The notes: a model not told the origin generated them from the sequence alone. A DNA stretch of 64,000 bases from Opitutaceae bacterium (GCA_030693515.1 JAUYAK010000006.1:121072-185071), one strand, 5' to 3'; positions 1 through 9,465 are shown, counted from the first letter of the stretch. Made by a program: numbers and translations.

Positions 1-2
1 TC

Positions 3-482
3 GTGATTGTCATCGCGTGGCTGGTGGCAGGCTGGGCGTTCCGGCTGACGGTGTTCGGCTGGATCTTCTCGTGGGAGTTTGTCACGCGGCGGTGCAATCG
101 CTTCACGCCGGCGGAAAATGAAAACGCGATGTTCGCCGGCGATGACCTGCCGGCTGTGCCGATCCGCACTTACGGCCGGCTGGTGAAAAAGGCGGGTGGG
201 GGACTTGAGTTTGCGTATCGTCCCTGGCTCGTGCTCGCGCCGCGCACCGCGCCGGTGCCCGGCGAAGGCCGCGCCCTCGCCGTGGGGCGGGGAGCTTTCT
301 TCTCCGATGTGCTCGACGCGGAGGATCGCACCTTGTTCACCCTGCCGCCGCGCTACCGCGGCCATGAGGAGGCGCTCGCGCGCGCCTACCAGCTGAGCGG
401 CGTGAAAGCCGCGGGCCTGCGCAAGGCCTGGGACGGCTTGCGCGGAATGATCGGAGACCGGGCCAGCGCATCCACCTTATGA
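3..482 (+). CDS. Hypothetical membrane-anchored protein, probably 5'-truncated by the window edge
   Basis: The reading frame is open to the first bases of the window, so the GTG at position 3 may be internal and the true N-terminus may lie upstream. The visible part (159 aa) begins with a hydrophobic aromatic stretch (AWLVAGWAFRLTVFGWIF), probably a membrane segment, followed by a soluble region of about 130 residues that I do not recognise. Its TGA overlaps the ATG of the next gene by four bases (ATGA), so the two are probably translationally coupled and the protein may serve the same pathway as the oxidoreductase. I cannot assign a function. Confidence 0.55.
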   Translation: MIVIAWLVAGWAFRLTVFGWIFSWEFVTRRCNRFTPAENENAMFAGDDLPAVPIRTYGRLVKKAGGGLEFAYRPWLVLAPRTAPVPGEGRALAVGRGAFFSDVLDAEDRTLFTLPPRYRGHEEALARAYQLSGVKAAGLRKAWDGLRGMIGDRASASTL

Positions 483-1813
483 ACCGCCGCACCTTCCTCC
501 ACGCCACGGCCGCCGCGGGCACCTTCGCGGCGCTGCCCTTCTCCATTCGCGCCGCCGACAAGGCGGGCCGCAAATACCGCACGGCGCTCATCGGTGCCGG
601 CTGGTATGGCGGCAACATCGTCGGCGAGGCCATGGCCAGCGGTCAGTGCGAGATTGTGGGCGTCTGCGACGTCGATCGGCGTGCGCTCGACCCCACCGTC
701 GAGAAGATCACCAAGCTCAGCGGCGACCAGCCGCGCCGCTACCGCGACTACCGCGAACTCCTCGCCAAGGAAAAGCCCGAGATCGTGATCGTCGCCACGC
801 CGGACCACTGGCACGCGCTGCCGACGATTGCGGCGGTGCAGGCGGGCGCGCACGTTTACGTGGAGAAGCCCACCGCGCACACCATCGGCGAGAGCCAGGC
901 CATGGTGCGGGCCGCGCGGGCGCATAATCGCGTCGTGCAGGTCGGCACGCACCGCCGCCTCGCGCCGCACTTGATCAACGCGCGCGACTTCATCCGCGCC
1001 GGCAAGGCCGGGAAAATCGGCATGGTCCGCTGTCATCTCAATCTTTCCGGCACCGGCCCCGAGCAGCCGCTCCCCACGGTCGCGATTCCGCCCGAGCTCG
1101 ATTGGGACATGTGGTGCGGCCCGGCGCCGTTGCGGCCGTTTAACGGCACGGCCGACAACCGCGGCATCCATCCGCGCGGGTTCCGCATGTATCTCGACTA
1201 CGCCAACGGCCACCTCGGCGACATCGGCGTGCACTGGTTCGATCAGGTTCTCTGGATCACGGACGAGAAGGCCCCGCGGCGGGTGTTTTCCACGGGCGGC
1301 CGCCCGGTGCGGGGCGCGCCGGTGCTCACGCCCACGGCGCAGACCGGCGACGCGCCGGATCACCAGGTCGCCCAATACGCCTTCGAGCAATTCACGATGA
1401 CGTGGGAATCGCGCACCTTCGGCGGCAACCACGCCGAAAAAGGCGAGGTCGCCGGCGCCTATCTCTACGGCACCAAGGGCACGGTGCAGCTCGGCCACAA
1501 AGGCGGCTGGACGTTCTACCTGAGCGACGGCTCCGCCCCGATCCGCGAAGAGGCCAAGCTCCACCAGCCCGACGGCCAGAACATCCGCGAGCTTTGGGCC
1601 GACTTGCTCGACTGCATCAAGACCGGGCGCCGCGCGATCTGCGACATCGAGGAAGGCCACCGCGCCAGCGTGTGCTCCTACCTCGGCATGATCAGCTACC
1701 GCACGGGCCGCGCGATCGAGTGGGACGGCGCCAAGGAACAGATCATCGGCGATCCCGCCGCCGCCAAGCTCCTCCGCCGCGACTACCGCAAGGGTTGGAC
1801 CTACCCGACCTGA
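479..1813 (+). CDS. Tat-exported Gfo/Idh/MocA-family oxidoreductase
   Basis: A 444-aa NAD(P)-dependent dehydrogenase-like protein of the Gfo/Idh/MocA family, which acts on sugars, inositols and sugar derivatives. Residues 1-26 form a twin-arginine signal (RRTFLHA followed by an Ala-rich hydrophobic stretch and a cut near IRAAD), so it is probably folded in the cytoplasm and exported. The Rossmann glycine motif is at 38-45 (LIGAGWYGG) and the family EKP motif at 129-131 (YVEKPTAH). The C-terminal half fits the oxidoreductase sheet domain that closes over the substrate. Such exported versions are expanded in Verrucomicrobiota and Planctomycetota, usually with carbohydrate-catabolism genes, but the substrate here cannot be read from sequence. 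It is coupled to the upstream hypothetical gene by ATGA and followed by a long hairpin repeat. Confidence 0.9.
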   Translation: MNRRTFLHATAAAGTFAALPFSIRAADKAGRKYRTALIGAGWYGGNIVGEAMASGQCEIVGVCDVDRRALDPTVEKITKLSGDQPRRYRDYRELLAKEKPEIVIVATPDHWHALPTIAAVQAGAHVYVEKPTAHTIGESQAMVRAARAHNRVVQVGTHRRLAPHLINARDFIRAGKAGKIGMVRCHLNLSGTGPEQPLPTVAIPPELDWDMWCGPAPLRPFNGTADNRGIHPRGFRMYLDYANGHLGDIGVHWFDQVLWITDEKAPRRVFSTGGRPVRGAPVLTPTAQTGDAPDHQVAQYAFEQFTMTWESRTFGGNHAEKGEVAGAYLYGTKGTVQLGHKGGWTFYLSDGSAPIREEAKLHQPDGQNIRELWADLLDCIKTGRRAICDIEEGHRASVCSYLGMISYRTGRAIEWDGAKEQIIGDPAAAKLLRRDYRKGWTYPT

Positions 1814-1822
1814 CGGAGGCTT

Positions 1823-1916
1823 GTCATGCTGAGCACAGCGAAGAATCCATTTGGACTCACCTCGCGTTTTGCGGGGGCGAAACTCCTGCTGGATTCTTCG
1901 CTGCCCTCAGAATGAC
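1823..1916. repeat. Long imperfect inverted repeat with 27-bp arms, intergenic
   Basis: The left arm (1823-1849) and right arm (1890-1916) are reverse complements at 24 of 27 positions, separated by 40 bases. The core of each arm is CAGCGAAGAATCCA or its complement. The element starts about 10 bp after the oxidoreductase stop and ends 30 bp before the next start. It resembles the dispersed intergenic palindromes of environmental bacteria. The transcript would form a long hairpin that could terminate transcription or protect the upstream mRNA end, but there is no T-run typical of an intrinsic terminator. Confidence 0.8.
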
Positions 1917-1946
1917 AGAATTGTTTTCCTTCCCCCAATCATCCCC

Positions 1947-3053
1947 ATGAAACCCCGCCCCTTCGTCCCGCTGCTCGCGGCGCTCTCGCTCGCGATTGCT
2001 CCGTTCGTGGCCGCCGCTCCCGCCGACGGCCGCTACCTCTACGCCGCCGTCCCCGGCATCCGCAATTACCTCGAGCGCGGCGGGCATGGCGTGCTCGTCT
2101 TCGACCTCGACCGCGGCCACGCCGTGGTGCGGCGCATCCCCGCGCGCGGCCTCAATCCCGCCGACGGCAAGCCGCTCAACGTGAAAGGCGTCGTCGCCCA
2201 CGCCGGCACCGCGCGGCTCTATGTGAGCACGCTGCAGTTTGTCACCTGCTTCGATTTGCTCACGGACCAGATTCTTTGGGAGAAAGCCTACGAAGGCGGC
2301 TGCGATCGCATGGCGCTCTCGCCCGACGGCCAGACCATGTATCTGCCTTCGCTGGAGAAAAACCACTGGCATGTCGTCAACGCTCTCACGGGTGACGTCA
2401 TCAAGCGGCTCGAGCCCATCCCGCGCGCGCACAACACCGTTTACGGGCTCGACGGCCGGCACGTTTACATGGCCGGCATCGGTTCGCCCTTCCTGCACGT
2501 CGCCGACACCGCGACGCACACGATCGCGCGGAAGGTCGGGCCGTTCAGCTCGGGCATCCGACCCTTCACGGTCAACGGCCGGCAGACGCTCGCGTTCGTC
2601 AACGTCAACGGCCTCCTCGGTTTCGAGGTCGGCGACATCGCGACGGGCAAGATGCTGCACCGCGTCGAAGTGCAGGGCTTCAAGCCGGGCGTGCCCAAGC
2701 GCCACGGCTGCCCGAGCCACGGCGTCGGCCTCACGCCCGACGAGCGCGAGCTCTGGGTCTGCGACGCCGCCAACCAGCGCATGCACGTCTTCGACGCCAC
2801 GGTGATGCCACCGAAACAAGTCGCGAGCATCGAGGTCCGCGACGACCCAGGCTGGATCACGTTCAGCCTCGACGGCAAATACGCCTATCCCTCCACGGGC
2901 CAAGTGATCGACGTCGCCACCCGCAAAATCATCGCGACCCTCAAGGATGAAACCGGCGCGATTGCCGAGAGCGAAAAGCTCGTCGAAATCCACTTCGCCA
3001 ACGGCAAGCCGGTGCGGACCGGCGATCAGTTCGGGGTGGGGCGGGTGAGGTGA
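1947..3053 (+). CDS. Secreted YncE-like beta-propeller protein
   Basis: 368 aa from the ATG at 1947. I chose this start because it gives a clean signal peptide (MKPRPFVPLLAALSLA, cleavage near VAAAPADG), whereas the longer reading runs through the upstream hairpin repeat. The mature part contains recurring blade-like segments such as LALSPDGQTMYLPS-type and LTPDERELWVCDAANQR, which is typical of seven-bladed YncE/surface-layer beta-propellers with Asp-Gly turns. Such proteins bind ligands or partners in the periplasm or at the cell surface; no catalytic residues are evident. It follows the exported oxidoreductase on the same strand and may act with it. The exact role is unknown. Confidence 0.75.
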   Translation: MKPRPFVPLLAALSLAIAPFVAAAPADGRYLYAAVPGIRNYLERGGHGVLVFDLDRGHAVVRRIPARGLNPADGKPLNVKGVVAHAGTARLYVSTLQFVTCFDLLTDQILWEKAYEGGCDRMALSPDGQTMYLPSLEKNHWHVVNALTGDVIKRLEPIPRAHNTVYGLDGRHVYMAGIGSPFLHVADTATHTIARKVGPFSSGIRPFTVNGRQTLAFVNVNGLLGFEVGDIATGKMLHRVEVQGFKPGVPKRHGCPSHGVGLTPDERELWVCDAANQRMHVFDATVMPPKQVASIEVRDDPGWITFSLDGKYAYPSTGQVIDVATRKIIATLKDETGAIAESEKLVEIHFANGKPVRTGDQFGVGRVR

Positions 3054-3166
3054 GGGCGATAGGCGAAGGCCGGCGACCGCGGGACTTTTGACCGCGGCGT
3101 GCCGCCGGCTGCGGGCAACCGTGGACCAGCGAGGTGAGGGCGGCAGATTTTCTGCCCGGCCTCCAA

Positions 3167-3871
3167 TCAAGCCAACGCTTCGATCACGGCGGGCAGCTGG
3201 CGCAACGACTCGATCGTGAAGAACCGGCCGGGTGCGTCGACCACCGTCTCGGTCCGTTCGTGCGCCCAGAGCAGATGATAGGGCACATGCGCGCCGGCGC
3301 CGCCGAGCGCGAGCACGGGCACGATATCCGACTTGAGGGAGTTTCCCACCATCAGAAACCGCTCCGGCTTGATCGCATGGCGGCGCAGGATGTGCGCGTA
3401 GGTGTCGGCGTTTTTCTCCGAGACGATTTCGACGGCCCGGAAATGGCCCGCGAGTTCCGACTTGGCGAGTTTCCGCTCCTGATCGAGCAGGTCGCCCTTG
3501 GTGATAAGCAGCATACGGTGCTGCGGCGCGAGGGCGGCGAGGGTGTCGGCCGCGCCTTCGAGCAGGTCCACTGGATGCGCGAGCATGTCGCGCCCGAGAT
3601 CGATCAGCTCCTGGATTTCGCGGGCGCTGATCTTTCCGGCGGTGAGCTGAATCGCCGTCTCGATCGCGGAGAGCGTGAAGCCTTTTACGCCGTAGCCGTA
3701 GAGTTCGAGGTTGCGCATCTCGGTCGCGTAGAGCGTGCGGTCCACGGTCGCGGTATCGTGGTAGTGCGCGAGGAGCGCGCGGTAGCGCTCGTGCGAGCGC
3801 TCAAAGATGCTCTCGTTGTGCCAGAGGGTGTCGTCGGCATCGAAGCCGATGACGAGGTCGCGTTCAGCCAT
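3167..3871 (-). CDS. HAD-superfamily hydrolase
   Basis: A 234-aa haloacid-dehalogenase-type hydrolase. Motif I is close to the N-terminus (GFDADDTLWHNE), with Asp10 as the expected nucleophile and Asp12 as acid/base. A helical cap domain follows, then a motif II-like LLITKGD and a later VGNSLKSDIVPVLALGG segment that fits motifs III and IV, which bind Mg2+. Most family members are phosphatases for small phosphorylated metabolites; the substrate cannot be inferred. No signal peptide is present, so it is cytoplasmic. It lies 47 bp downstream of a small Cys/His-containing protein on the same strand. Confidence 0.88.
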   Translation of the reverse strand: MAERDLVIGFDADDTLWHNESIFERSHERYRALLAHYHDTATVDRTLYATEMRNLELYGYGVKGFTLSAIETAIQLTAGKISAREIQELIDLGRDMLAHPVDLLEGAADTLAALAPQHRMLLITKGDLLDQERKLAKSELAGHFRAVEIVSEKNADTYAHILRRHAIKPERFLMVGNSLKSDIVPVLALGGAGAHVPYHLLWAHERTETVVDAPGRFFTIESLRQLPAVIEALA

Positions 3872-3918
3872 GCGTGCGATTCAGGCTGGGCGCGCGCCGC
3901 GCGCAAGTGCGCAGGCGG

Positions 3919-4083
3919 TCACACCGAGGTCAGATGCCAGCGGCCGCAGAGCGCGCAGATGTAGGCCTGGCGCTTCCGCTCCACACCGGCGAGCAGCGCG
4001 GCATCGAGCGCGTCACCCTGCGAGCGGTAGCGGCGCTTGGCGGTGCAGTGGTGCCGGTGTTCGTCGCGGGTGGGTTTTTTCAT
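3919..4083 (-). CDS. Small Cys/His protein, possible zinc-binding
   Basis: A 54-aa frame read on the minus strand from the ATG at 4083 to the TGA at 3919. It is basic and starts MKKPTRDEHRHH. It carries Cys and His residues spaced as in a small zinc ribbon: an N-terminal HRHHC, then a C-terminal YICALCGRWHLTS with a CxxC pair and a following His. The KRRYRSQGDALDAALLAG segment between them looks like a short helix. The ordered spacing of metal-ligand residues and good codon usage argue that it is real. It lies directly upstream of the HAD gene on the same strand. The function is unknown; nucleic-acid binding is a guess. No Shine-Dalgarno is visible. Confidence 0.6.
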   Translation of the reverse strand: MKKPTRDEHRHHCTAKRRYRSQGDALDAALLAGVERKRQAYICALCGRWHLTSV

Positions 4084-4270
4084 GGGGGAGGGGCGGGCGG
4101 CGGCAGGACGGCTAAATCGTGATTGATAAATATGCGCGCCGCATGCTTAAGAAAGCCCGGTTTTGCGCATTAGTATCAGTTAGCCAAACCGCTACCCCCC
4201 CCACAACAACCAGACTTCGCGTCGCCCGTCTGCGTTATTTTATCCCCGCGCGTCGGCATACTCCCTTCAC

Positions 4271-7200
4271 ATGATCCGCCCCCACTGTTTCAGCTTCGGC
4301 CTGCGCGGCATCGCGCTGCTCTGCCTCCTCGCCTTCGCGCCTGCCCGCGCGCTGGCCCAAGCCACCACCGGCACGGTCGAGGGCCGCGTGCTCAACACCC
4401 GCAATGGCGAATACCTTGAAAAAGCCCGCGTGACCGTCGAGGGCACGCGGCTCGAGACCTTCACGGACGCCACCGGCCAGTATCGCCTCAACGGCGTGCC
4501 TCCGGGCCCGGTGCGCGTGCGGGTCTTTCACACCGGGCTCGTCACGGCCACGCGCAGCGTGAGCGTGGCGGCGGGGCAGACGGTGCAGGAGGATTTCAAC
4601 CTCTCCGATGCCTCGGCCAAGCCTGCGACGGCGGCCTCCGGCGACGCCACCGTGAAGCTCGACAAGTTCGTCGTCTCCAATTCCCGCGAGATGGACGGTT
4701 CCTCCATCGCCATCAACGAGCAGCGCTTCGCCGCCAACATGGTCAATGTGCTCGCGGCCGATGAATTCGGCCACGTGGCCGAGGGCAACGTGGGCGAGTT
4801 CCTCAAGTTCATCCCCGGCGTCAGCATCGACTACGGCGGTGGCGACGCGCGCACCATCTCGCTCGGCGGCGCGCCCTCAAATAACGTGCCCGTCACGATC
4901 GGCGGCTTCGCGCTCTCGAGTGCCGCTTCCTCGGGCGTGTCCCGCACGGTCGAGCTCGAGCAGGTCTCGATCAACAACATCGCGCGGATCGAAGTGCACA
5001 AGTCCCCCACGCCGGAATCGCCGGGCTCGGCCCTCGCCGGCTCCGTCAACATGGTGCCGCGCGGCGCCTTCGAGCGCGCCCGGCCGACCTTCAATAGCAG
5101 CGTCTATTGGATGATGCGCGACGCCGAGAAAAGCCTGCGCAAGACCCCCGGCCCCACCCGCGACATGACGCACAAGATCCATCCGGGCTTCGATTTTTCC
5201 TGGGTCGTGCCGGTGAACAAGCGCTTCGGCTTTACCCTCTCCGGCGGGCACTCCTCGCAATACACCATGCAGGATTTCATGAGCAACACCTGGCGCGGCG
5301 GCGGCAGCACCACCAGTGCCCCCGTCAATATCGGCACCGCCGCCAGCCCGATCCTCGTCCCCGGCGCGCTCCCTGACACCACGTCCGACAAGCCCTACCT
5401 CTCTGGCTTCAGTGTGCGCGATGGCACCAAGCTCACCACCCGCGATTCGATCGCGGCTACGGCCGACATTAAGCTCACGCGTAACGACATGCTTACATTC
5501 GGCTTTCAATACGCCTACTTCGACGCCGAGTTTAACAACCGCTCCCTCGGCTTCTCCATCACGCGCGTCCTGCCCGGCCACTTCGATTCCTACACCACCA
5601 ACGGCGATGTGGGCCAGGGCACGATCACGGTCAATACCGGTGCCCGCCAGAAGGCCGGCACCACCTACATGCCCTCCCTCGTCTGGCGGCACAACGGCCC
5701 GATCTGGCGCGCCGACGTCGGCTTCGCACACTCCAAGTCGAGCAACCACTATCGCGACATCGACAAGGGCTACTTCAACTCCTCCACCACGCAGCGCACC
5801 GGTGTCACGATCGCGTTCTCCGAGATTTTCTACCTGCGCCCCGGAAAAATCTCCGTCACCGACGGCGCCACCGGCCAACCCGTCAATCCCTACCGGCTCG
5901 ACAGCTACGTGCTCAACGCCGCCAACAGCGATTTCTGGGAATCGGCCGACGTGCAGCGCAGCGCGCGCGGCAACCTCGGCCGCGACTTCTTCATCGGCGG
6001 CATCCCCCTCGCGGTGAAGATCGGCGGCGACATCCGGCAGTCGATGCGCGATATCCGCGGCGGCGTGGTGCCTTACACCTTCGTCGGCAAGGACGGTCTC
6101 CGCTCCACTACGCCCTCCGCCGCAGTGAGCGATGATAACGCCGGACTTATCCTCGACGATATCTTCTCGCAGCGCACCGCTCCCTACGGCTTCCCGCGTG
6201 TCCAATACCCCAGCAACTTCAAATATTGGGAACTCTACAGCGCCAACCCTTCCTACTTCACGCGCGACGCCAATGCCGACTATCGCAACGCCGTCGCCCG
6301 CTCCAAGAACGCCCAGGAGGTTATCTCCTCCGCCTATTTTCGGGGCGACGTGGCCTTCTTTGAGCGCCGCCTAAAACTCGTGGGCGGCATCCGCGCCGAG
6401 CAGACCAACATCAAGGCCCAGGGCCCGCTCACCGATCCCACGCGCAACTACCGGCGCGACGCCAGCGGCAACGTGATCCCGCAGCGCGACGCCAACGGTA
6501 ACATCATCTTCACCGGCACCGGCGTAAACCGCATCCCCGCGCCCACGCTGATCGAGCCGGCGACGATCCCCAACCCCAATGGCATCGGCACCGTCTCCAA
6601 CGCGGCGGCCCAGTCACGACTCACCTACCACGACCGCGGCCAGCGCACGAACAAGGAATACCTGCGGTTCTTCCCCAATCTCAACGCGAGCTTCAATCTC
6701 ACCGAAGACCTCATCCTGCGCGGCGCCGCCTACCAGTCGGTCGGCCGGCCCAATTTCGACCAATACGCCGGCGGCCTCACGCTGCCCGACACCGAATTGC
6801 CGGCCAACCCGAACAGCAACCGGATCGGCGTGAACAACGCCGGCATCAAGGCCTGGAGCGCCAAGACCTACAACCTGCGCCTCGAATACTACATCCGCCC
6901 GGTCGGCGAAATTTCGGTCGGCGTTTTTCGTCGCCACGTTCGCGACATGTTTGGCAGCGTCGTGTTTCAGGCCACCCCGGAATTCCTGGCACTCTACGAT
7001 TTGGACCCGGACCTCTATGAGCCCTATTACGTCTCCACTAATCACAACATCGAGGGCCTCGTGCGGATGGAAGGGACGGAGTTCAACTACCGGCAGTCGC
7101 TCACGTTTCTGCCGCCCTGGGCGCGCGGCGTGCAGGTGTTTGCCAATATGACCGCGCTCCGCTCGACCGGTGATCGGACCGCTAGCTTCGCCAGCCTCCA

Positions 7201-7540
7201 GCCCCGCGTCTATAACTGGGGCGTGAGCCTCACGCGGCCGAAATACAACGTCCGCATGAACTGGAACTATCGCGGCGTGCGCCGCGGCGCGCTCATTGCC
7301 GCCTCCCCGCGCAGCATCGAGGCGGACACCTACACCTACATCTCCAAGCGCCTCTACATCGACCTCAGCGCCGAATATAAACTCTACCATCGCATCACGC
7401 TCTTCGGCAGCATGCGCAACATGGGAGACGCCACCGAGGACACCAAGCGCTACGGCCCGAGCACCCCGAAGCACGCCCGGTTTCTCTCCCGGGAGGATTT
7501 CGGCTCGCTCTGGACCTTCGGGCTCAAAGGCACGTTCTAG
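4271..7540 (+). CDS. TonB-dependent receptor with N-terminal carboxypeptidase-regulatory-like domain
   Basis: 1089 aa. The signal peptide (about residues 1-30, ending ARALAQA) is followed by a carboxypeptidase-regulatory-like beta-sandwich (about 34-115: GTVEGRVLNTRNGEYLEKA, then TDATGQYRLNGVPPG). Next come a plug domain (about 140-270; NVGEFLKFIPGVSIDYGGGD) and a long outer-membrane beta-barrel ending in an aromatic strand, FGSLWTFGLKGTF. This layout is typical of SusC-like and other TonB receptors that import oligosaccharides or siderophores with ExbBD-TonB energy. No SusD-like partner is adjacent, so the ligand is unknown. The preceding 187 bp holds no gene and is AT-richer than its surroundings, so it probably contains the promoter. 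The gene converges on the cytochrome-c protein with a 16-bp gap. Confidence 0.93.
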   Translation: MIRPHCFSFGLRGIALLCLLAFAPARALAQATTGTVEGRVLNTRNGEYLEKARVTVEGTRLETFTDATGQYRLNGVPPGPVRVRVFHTGLVTATRSVSVAAGQTVQEDFNLSDASAKPATAASGDATVKLDKFVVSNSREMDGSSIAINEQRFAANMVNVLAADEFGHVAEGNVGEFLKFIPGVSIDYGGGDARTISLGGAPSNNVPVTIGGFALSSAASSGVSRTVELEQVSINNIARIEVHKSPTPESPGSALAGSVNMVPRGAFERARPTFNSSVYWMMRDAEKSLRKTPGPTRDMTHKIHPGFDFSWVVPVNKRFGFTLSGGHSSQYTMQDFMSNTWRGGGSTTSAPVNIGTAASPILVPGALPDTTSDKPYLSGFSVRDGTKLTTRDSIAATADIKLTRNDMLTFGFQYAYFDAEFNNRSLGFSITRVLPGHFDSYTTNGDVGQGTITVNTGARQKAGTTYMPSLVWRHNGPIWRADVGFAHSKSSNHYRDIDKGYFNSSTTQRTGVTIAFSEIFYLRPGKISVTDGATGQPVNPYRLDSYVLNAANSDFWESADVQRSARGNLGRDFFIGGIPLAVKIGGDIRQSMRDIRGGVVPYTFVGKDGLRSTTPSAAVSDDNAGLILDDIFSQRTAPYGFPRVQYPSNFKYWELYSANPSYFTRDANADYRNAVARSKNAQEVISSAYFRGDVAFFERRLKLVGGIRAEQTNIKAQGPLTDPTRNYRRDASGNVIPQRDANGNIIFTGTGVNRIPAPTLIEPATIPNPNGIGTVSNAAAQSRLTYHDRGQRTNKEYLRFFPNLNASFNLTEDLILRGAAYQSVGRPNFDQYAGGLTLPDTELPANPNSNRIGVNNAGIKAWSAKTYNLRLEYYIRPVGEISVGVFRRHVRDMFGSVVFQATPEFLALYDLDPDLYEPYYVSTNHNIEGLVRMEGTEFNYRQSLTFLPPWARGVQVFANMTALRSTGDRTASFASLQPRVYNWGVSLTRPKYNVRMNWNYRGVRRGALIAASPRSIEADTYTYISKRLYIDLSAEYKLYHRITLFGSMRNMGDATEDTKRYGPSTPKHARFLSREDFGSLWTFGLKGTF

Positions 7541-7556
7541 GCCGGCGCCCAAGCGT

Positions 7557-9236
7557 TCACCGCTTCACCGTCAGCTCCAGAATCCGTCCCGGCAGCCAGC
7601 CGATGCGGCTCTTGAGTTCGGTCTGGCGCGTGTATTCCAGCACGTAGAGTTTGCCCGGTCCGGCGATGTGCACATCGATAGGGCGGCCGAGCGGGGCGAG
7701 GAAGTTGGTCGTGCGCGCCGTCCAGCGGCCATCGGCGCGGCGCTCCATTTTCATGTGCAACACATCGAAGCCGTGCTCCTCATCCGGCCCCGGGCCCATG
7801 AGAAAGCTGCCGATGCGCGCCACGAGGAAACCGTTGCGCACGCTCGCCGGCCAGGCGGTGCCGAGCCACATGAGGCCGGTCGGGGAAGTGTGCGGGTTGA
7901 ACGTGCTCGTGGGCTTGCCGTCGGTAATCCCCGCGGGTCCGAGATTGAGCACAGGGAGGACGTAGTTCGGGTTGGCCGGAGGGGGCGGCACCATCGTGTG
8001 TTGATACCATTTCGTGTCGGCCGGCGCGTCGCCCATCTGGTAGGGGAAGCCGTGGTGGCGTGGCGCTTCGCCCGGGCGCGGCGGCACGATGAAGTCCATC
8101 TCCTCGGGCGCGTGGGCATCGGGCCCGTTTGAAACCGTGAAGAGGTTGCCGTCGCCATCCCAGTTGAAGCTGTAGGCATTCCGGATCCCGCGCGCGATGA
8201 TATCGATTTTTGGGGCGGAGGATTTCGGGTCCATGCGCCACAGCACGGCGGTGATGTCCACTTCGCCCATCTTCCCGAGATGGGAAAACACCCCGGTCTC
8301 GCCCGCATCGGTGCGCGAGCCGCTGCTCACATAGAGCATCCCATCGCGGCCGAAGCGGATATCCGAGAGACCGTGGTTGTAGGGGCCGATGCCCCAGGGG
8401 TAGCTCGTCTGAAACCACGCCTTGGGTGCGATCGGGTCGCCTTCCTCGTCAAAGCCCGTCGTGCGGTAGAGGCCGCACTCGTTCATCACCAGCGGATCGG
8501 CCGTCACGCGCTGGTTGACGGTGATCCACAGGCGACCGGTGTCGTCGCGCATGAAGCCGAGCGTCTGGAAATCGCCGGGCTTCACGCCCGTGTAGTCCTT
8601 GGGCCAGATGATTTGCTTCAGGTTGCCGCTCGCAGGATCGAAGCGCCACACCGCGCCAGCCTGGCCGAGGATGTAGAATTTTCCGCCCTTGCCGTCGCTC
8701 GCGAGGCGCACGCCAAAATCCGGCAACCGCACGAGCTCGCGCAGCGCGAAGCCCTCCGGGGCCGCCGGCAGCGGGCGGAAATCCGCGGCGGCCTTCAGGG
8801 CCTCGAAGGTCTTGAAGTTCGCCGTCGCGCGCACGGCCATCACGTTGTCCGCGGTCACGCGGCCGCCGGTGTTGCCCCATGAGTTGACGACGTAAGTCAT
8901 CACATCGGCCGCCTGCATATCGTCGAGCATGACGGGGGGCATCTGCCCGTGAAACACCCGGCCGTTCACCGTGATCGGTTCATTCAGGCCGGCGACGATG
9001 GCACGAATCGCTCCGCTGCGGTGCGCGGCGAGCCAGTCGGACTTCGCGAGCGGCGGATAAATCGTCGTCACGCCGTCGCCCGTCGCGCCGTGGCAGAGGG
9101 AGCAATGCGCCAAATAGAGCGGCTGTCCGCGGCCCATCACCGCCGCGAGATCGCTGGTGGCATCGGCTGCGGCGATCGGCCCGCGGACGCCGGCCAAAAT
9201 TCCAATCAGAGCCAACCACGGGCGGGGGAAACGCAT
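7557..9236 (-). CDS. Periplasmic c-type cytochrome fused to a sugar-dehydrogenase-like beta-propeller
   Basis: 559 aa with a signal peptide (MRFPRPWLALIGILAGVRG, cleavage near IAAADA). A class I cytochrome c domain spans about residues 30-125: the heme-attachment motif CSLCH is at 45-49 and a likely distal Met lies in FHGQMPPV near residue 100. From about 150 to the end it resembles the glucose/sorbosone-dehydrogenase beta-propeller (RLPDFGVRLASD, IARGIRNAYSFNWDGDGNL, DVHIAGPGKLYVLEY). Fusions of this kind pass electrons from sugar or alcohol oxidation to the periplasmic cytochrome pool. Whether PQQ is bound cannot be told by eye. It is transcribed away from the hypothetical secreted protein at 9466. 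Confidence 0.85.
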   Translation of the reverse strand: MRFPRPWLALIGILAGVRGPIAAADATSDLAAVMGRGQPLYLAHCSLCHGATGDGVTTIYPPLAKSDWLAAHRSGAIRAIVAGLNEPITVNGRVFHGQMPPVMLDDMQAADVMTYVVNSWGNTGGRVTADNVMAVRATANFKTFEALKAAADFRPLPAAPEGFALRELVRLPDFGVRLASDGKGGKFYILGQAGAVWRFDPASGNLKQIIWPKDYTGVKPGDFQTLGFMRDDTGRLWITVNQRVTADPLVMNECGLYRTTGFDEEGDPIAPKAWFQTSYPWGIGPYNHGLSDIRFGRDGMLYVSSGSRTDAGETGVFSHLGKMGEVDITAVLWRMDPKSSAPKIDIIARGIRNAYSFNWDGDGNLFTVSNGPDAHAPEEMDFIVPPRPGEAPRHHGFPYQMGDAPADTKWYQHTMVPPPPANPNYVLPVLNLGPAGITDGKPTSTFNPHTSPTGLMWLGTAWPASVRNGFLVARIGSFLMGPGPDEEHGFDVLHMKMERRADGRWTARTTNFLAPLGRPIDVHIAGPGKLYVLEYTRQTELKSRIGWLPGRILELTVKR

Positions 9237-9465
9237 GGAGTCGACGTTAGGCGGGCCCGCGCCCCACGGTCAACGAAGCGATAGAGGTGCCGCCAGAACT
9301 CGACGTCGGACAATCTTGCCGGTGGCGGCTTGCTTCCATTCGACGCTCTGTTTGCATCCCACCGTGCGCTTCCCCTAGGCGCCCCGAGCGGACTGAGTCC
9401 AGAACCGTGTCCACAGGCACGGGCTGCGAGTCGGCACCGTTTCGAAAGCTCCAGCTCAGATCCCC

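Noticed and set aside
386..1660. Long minus-strand frame opposite the first oxidoreductase
   Set aside because: It is an Ala/Arg/Asp-rich shadow frame produced by high-GC codon bias, with no motif; the plus-strand gene has complete family motifs.
4877..6205. Minus-strand frame of about 440 codons inside the TonB receptor
   Set aside because: Composition is that of an antisense shadow (Asp/Val/Ala/Gly repeats) and no domain is recognisable.
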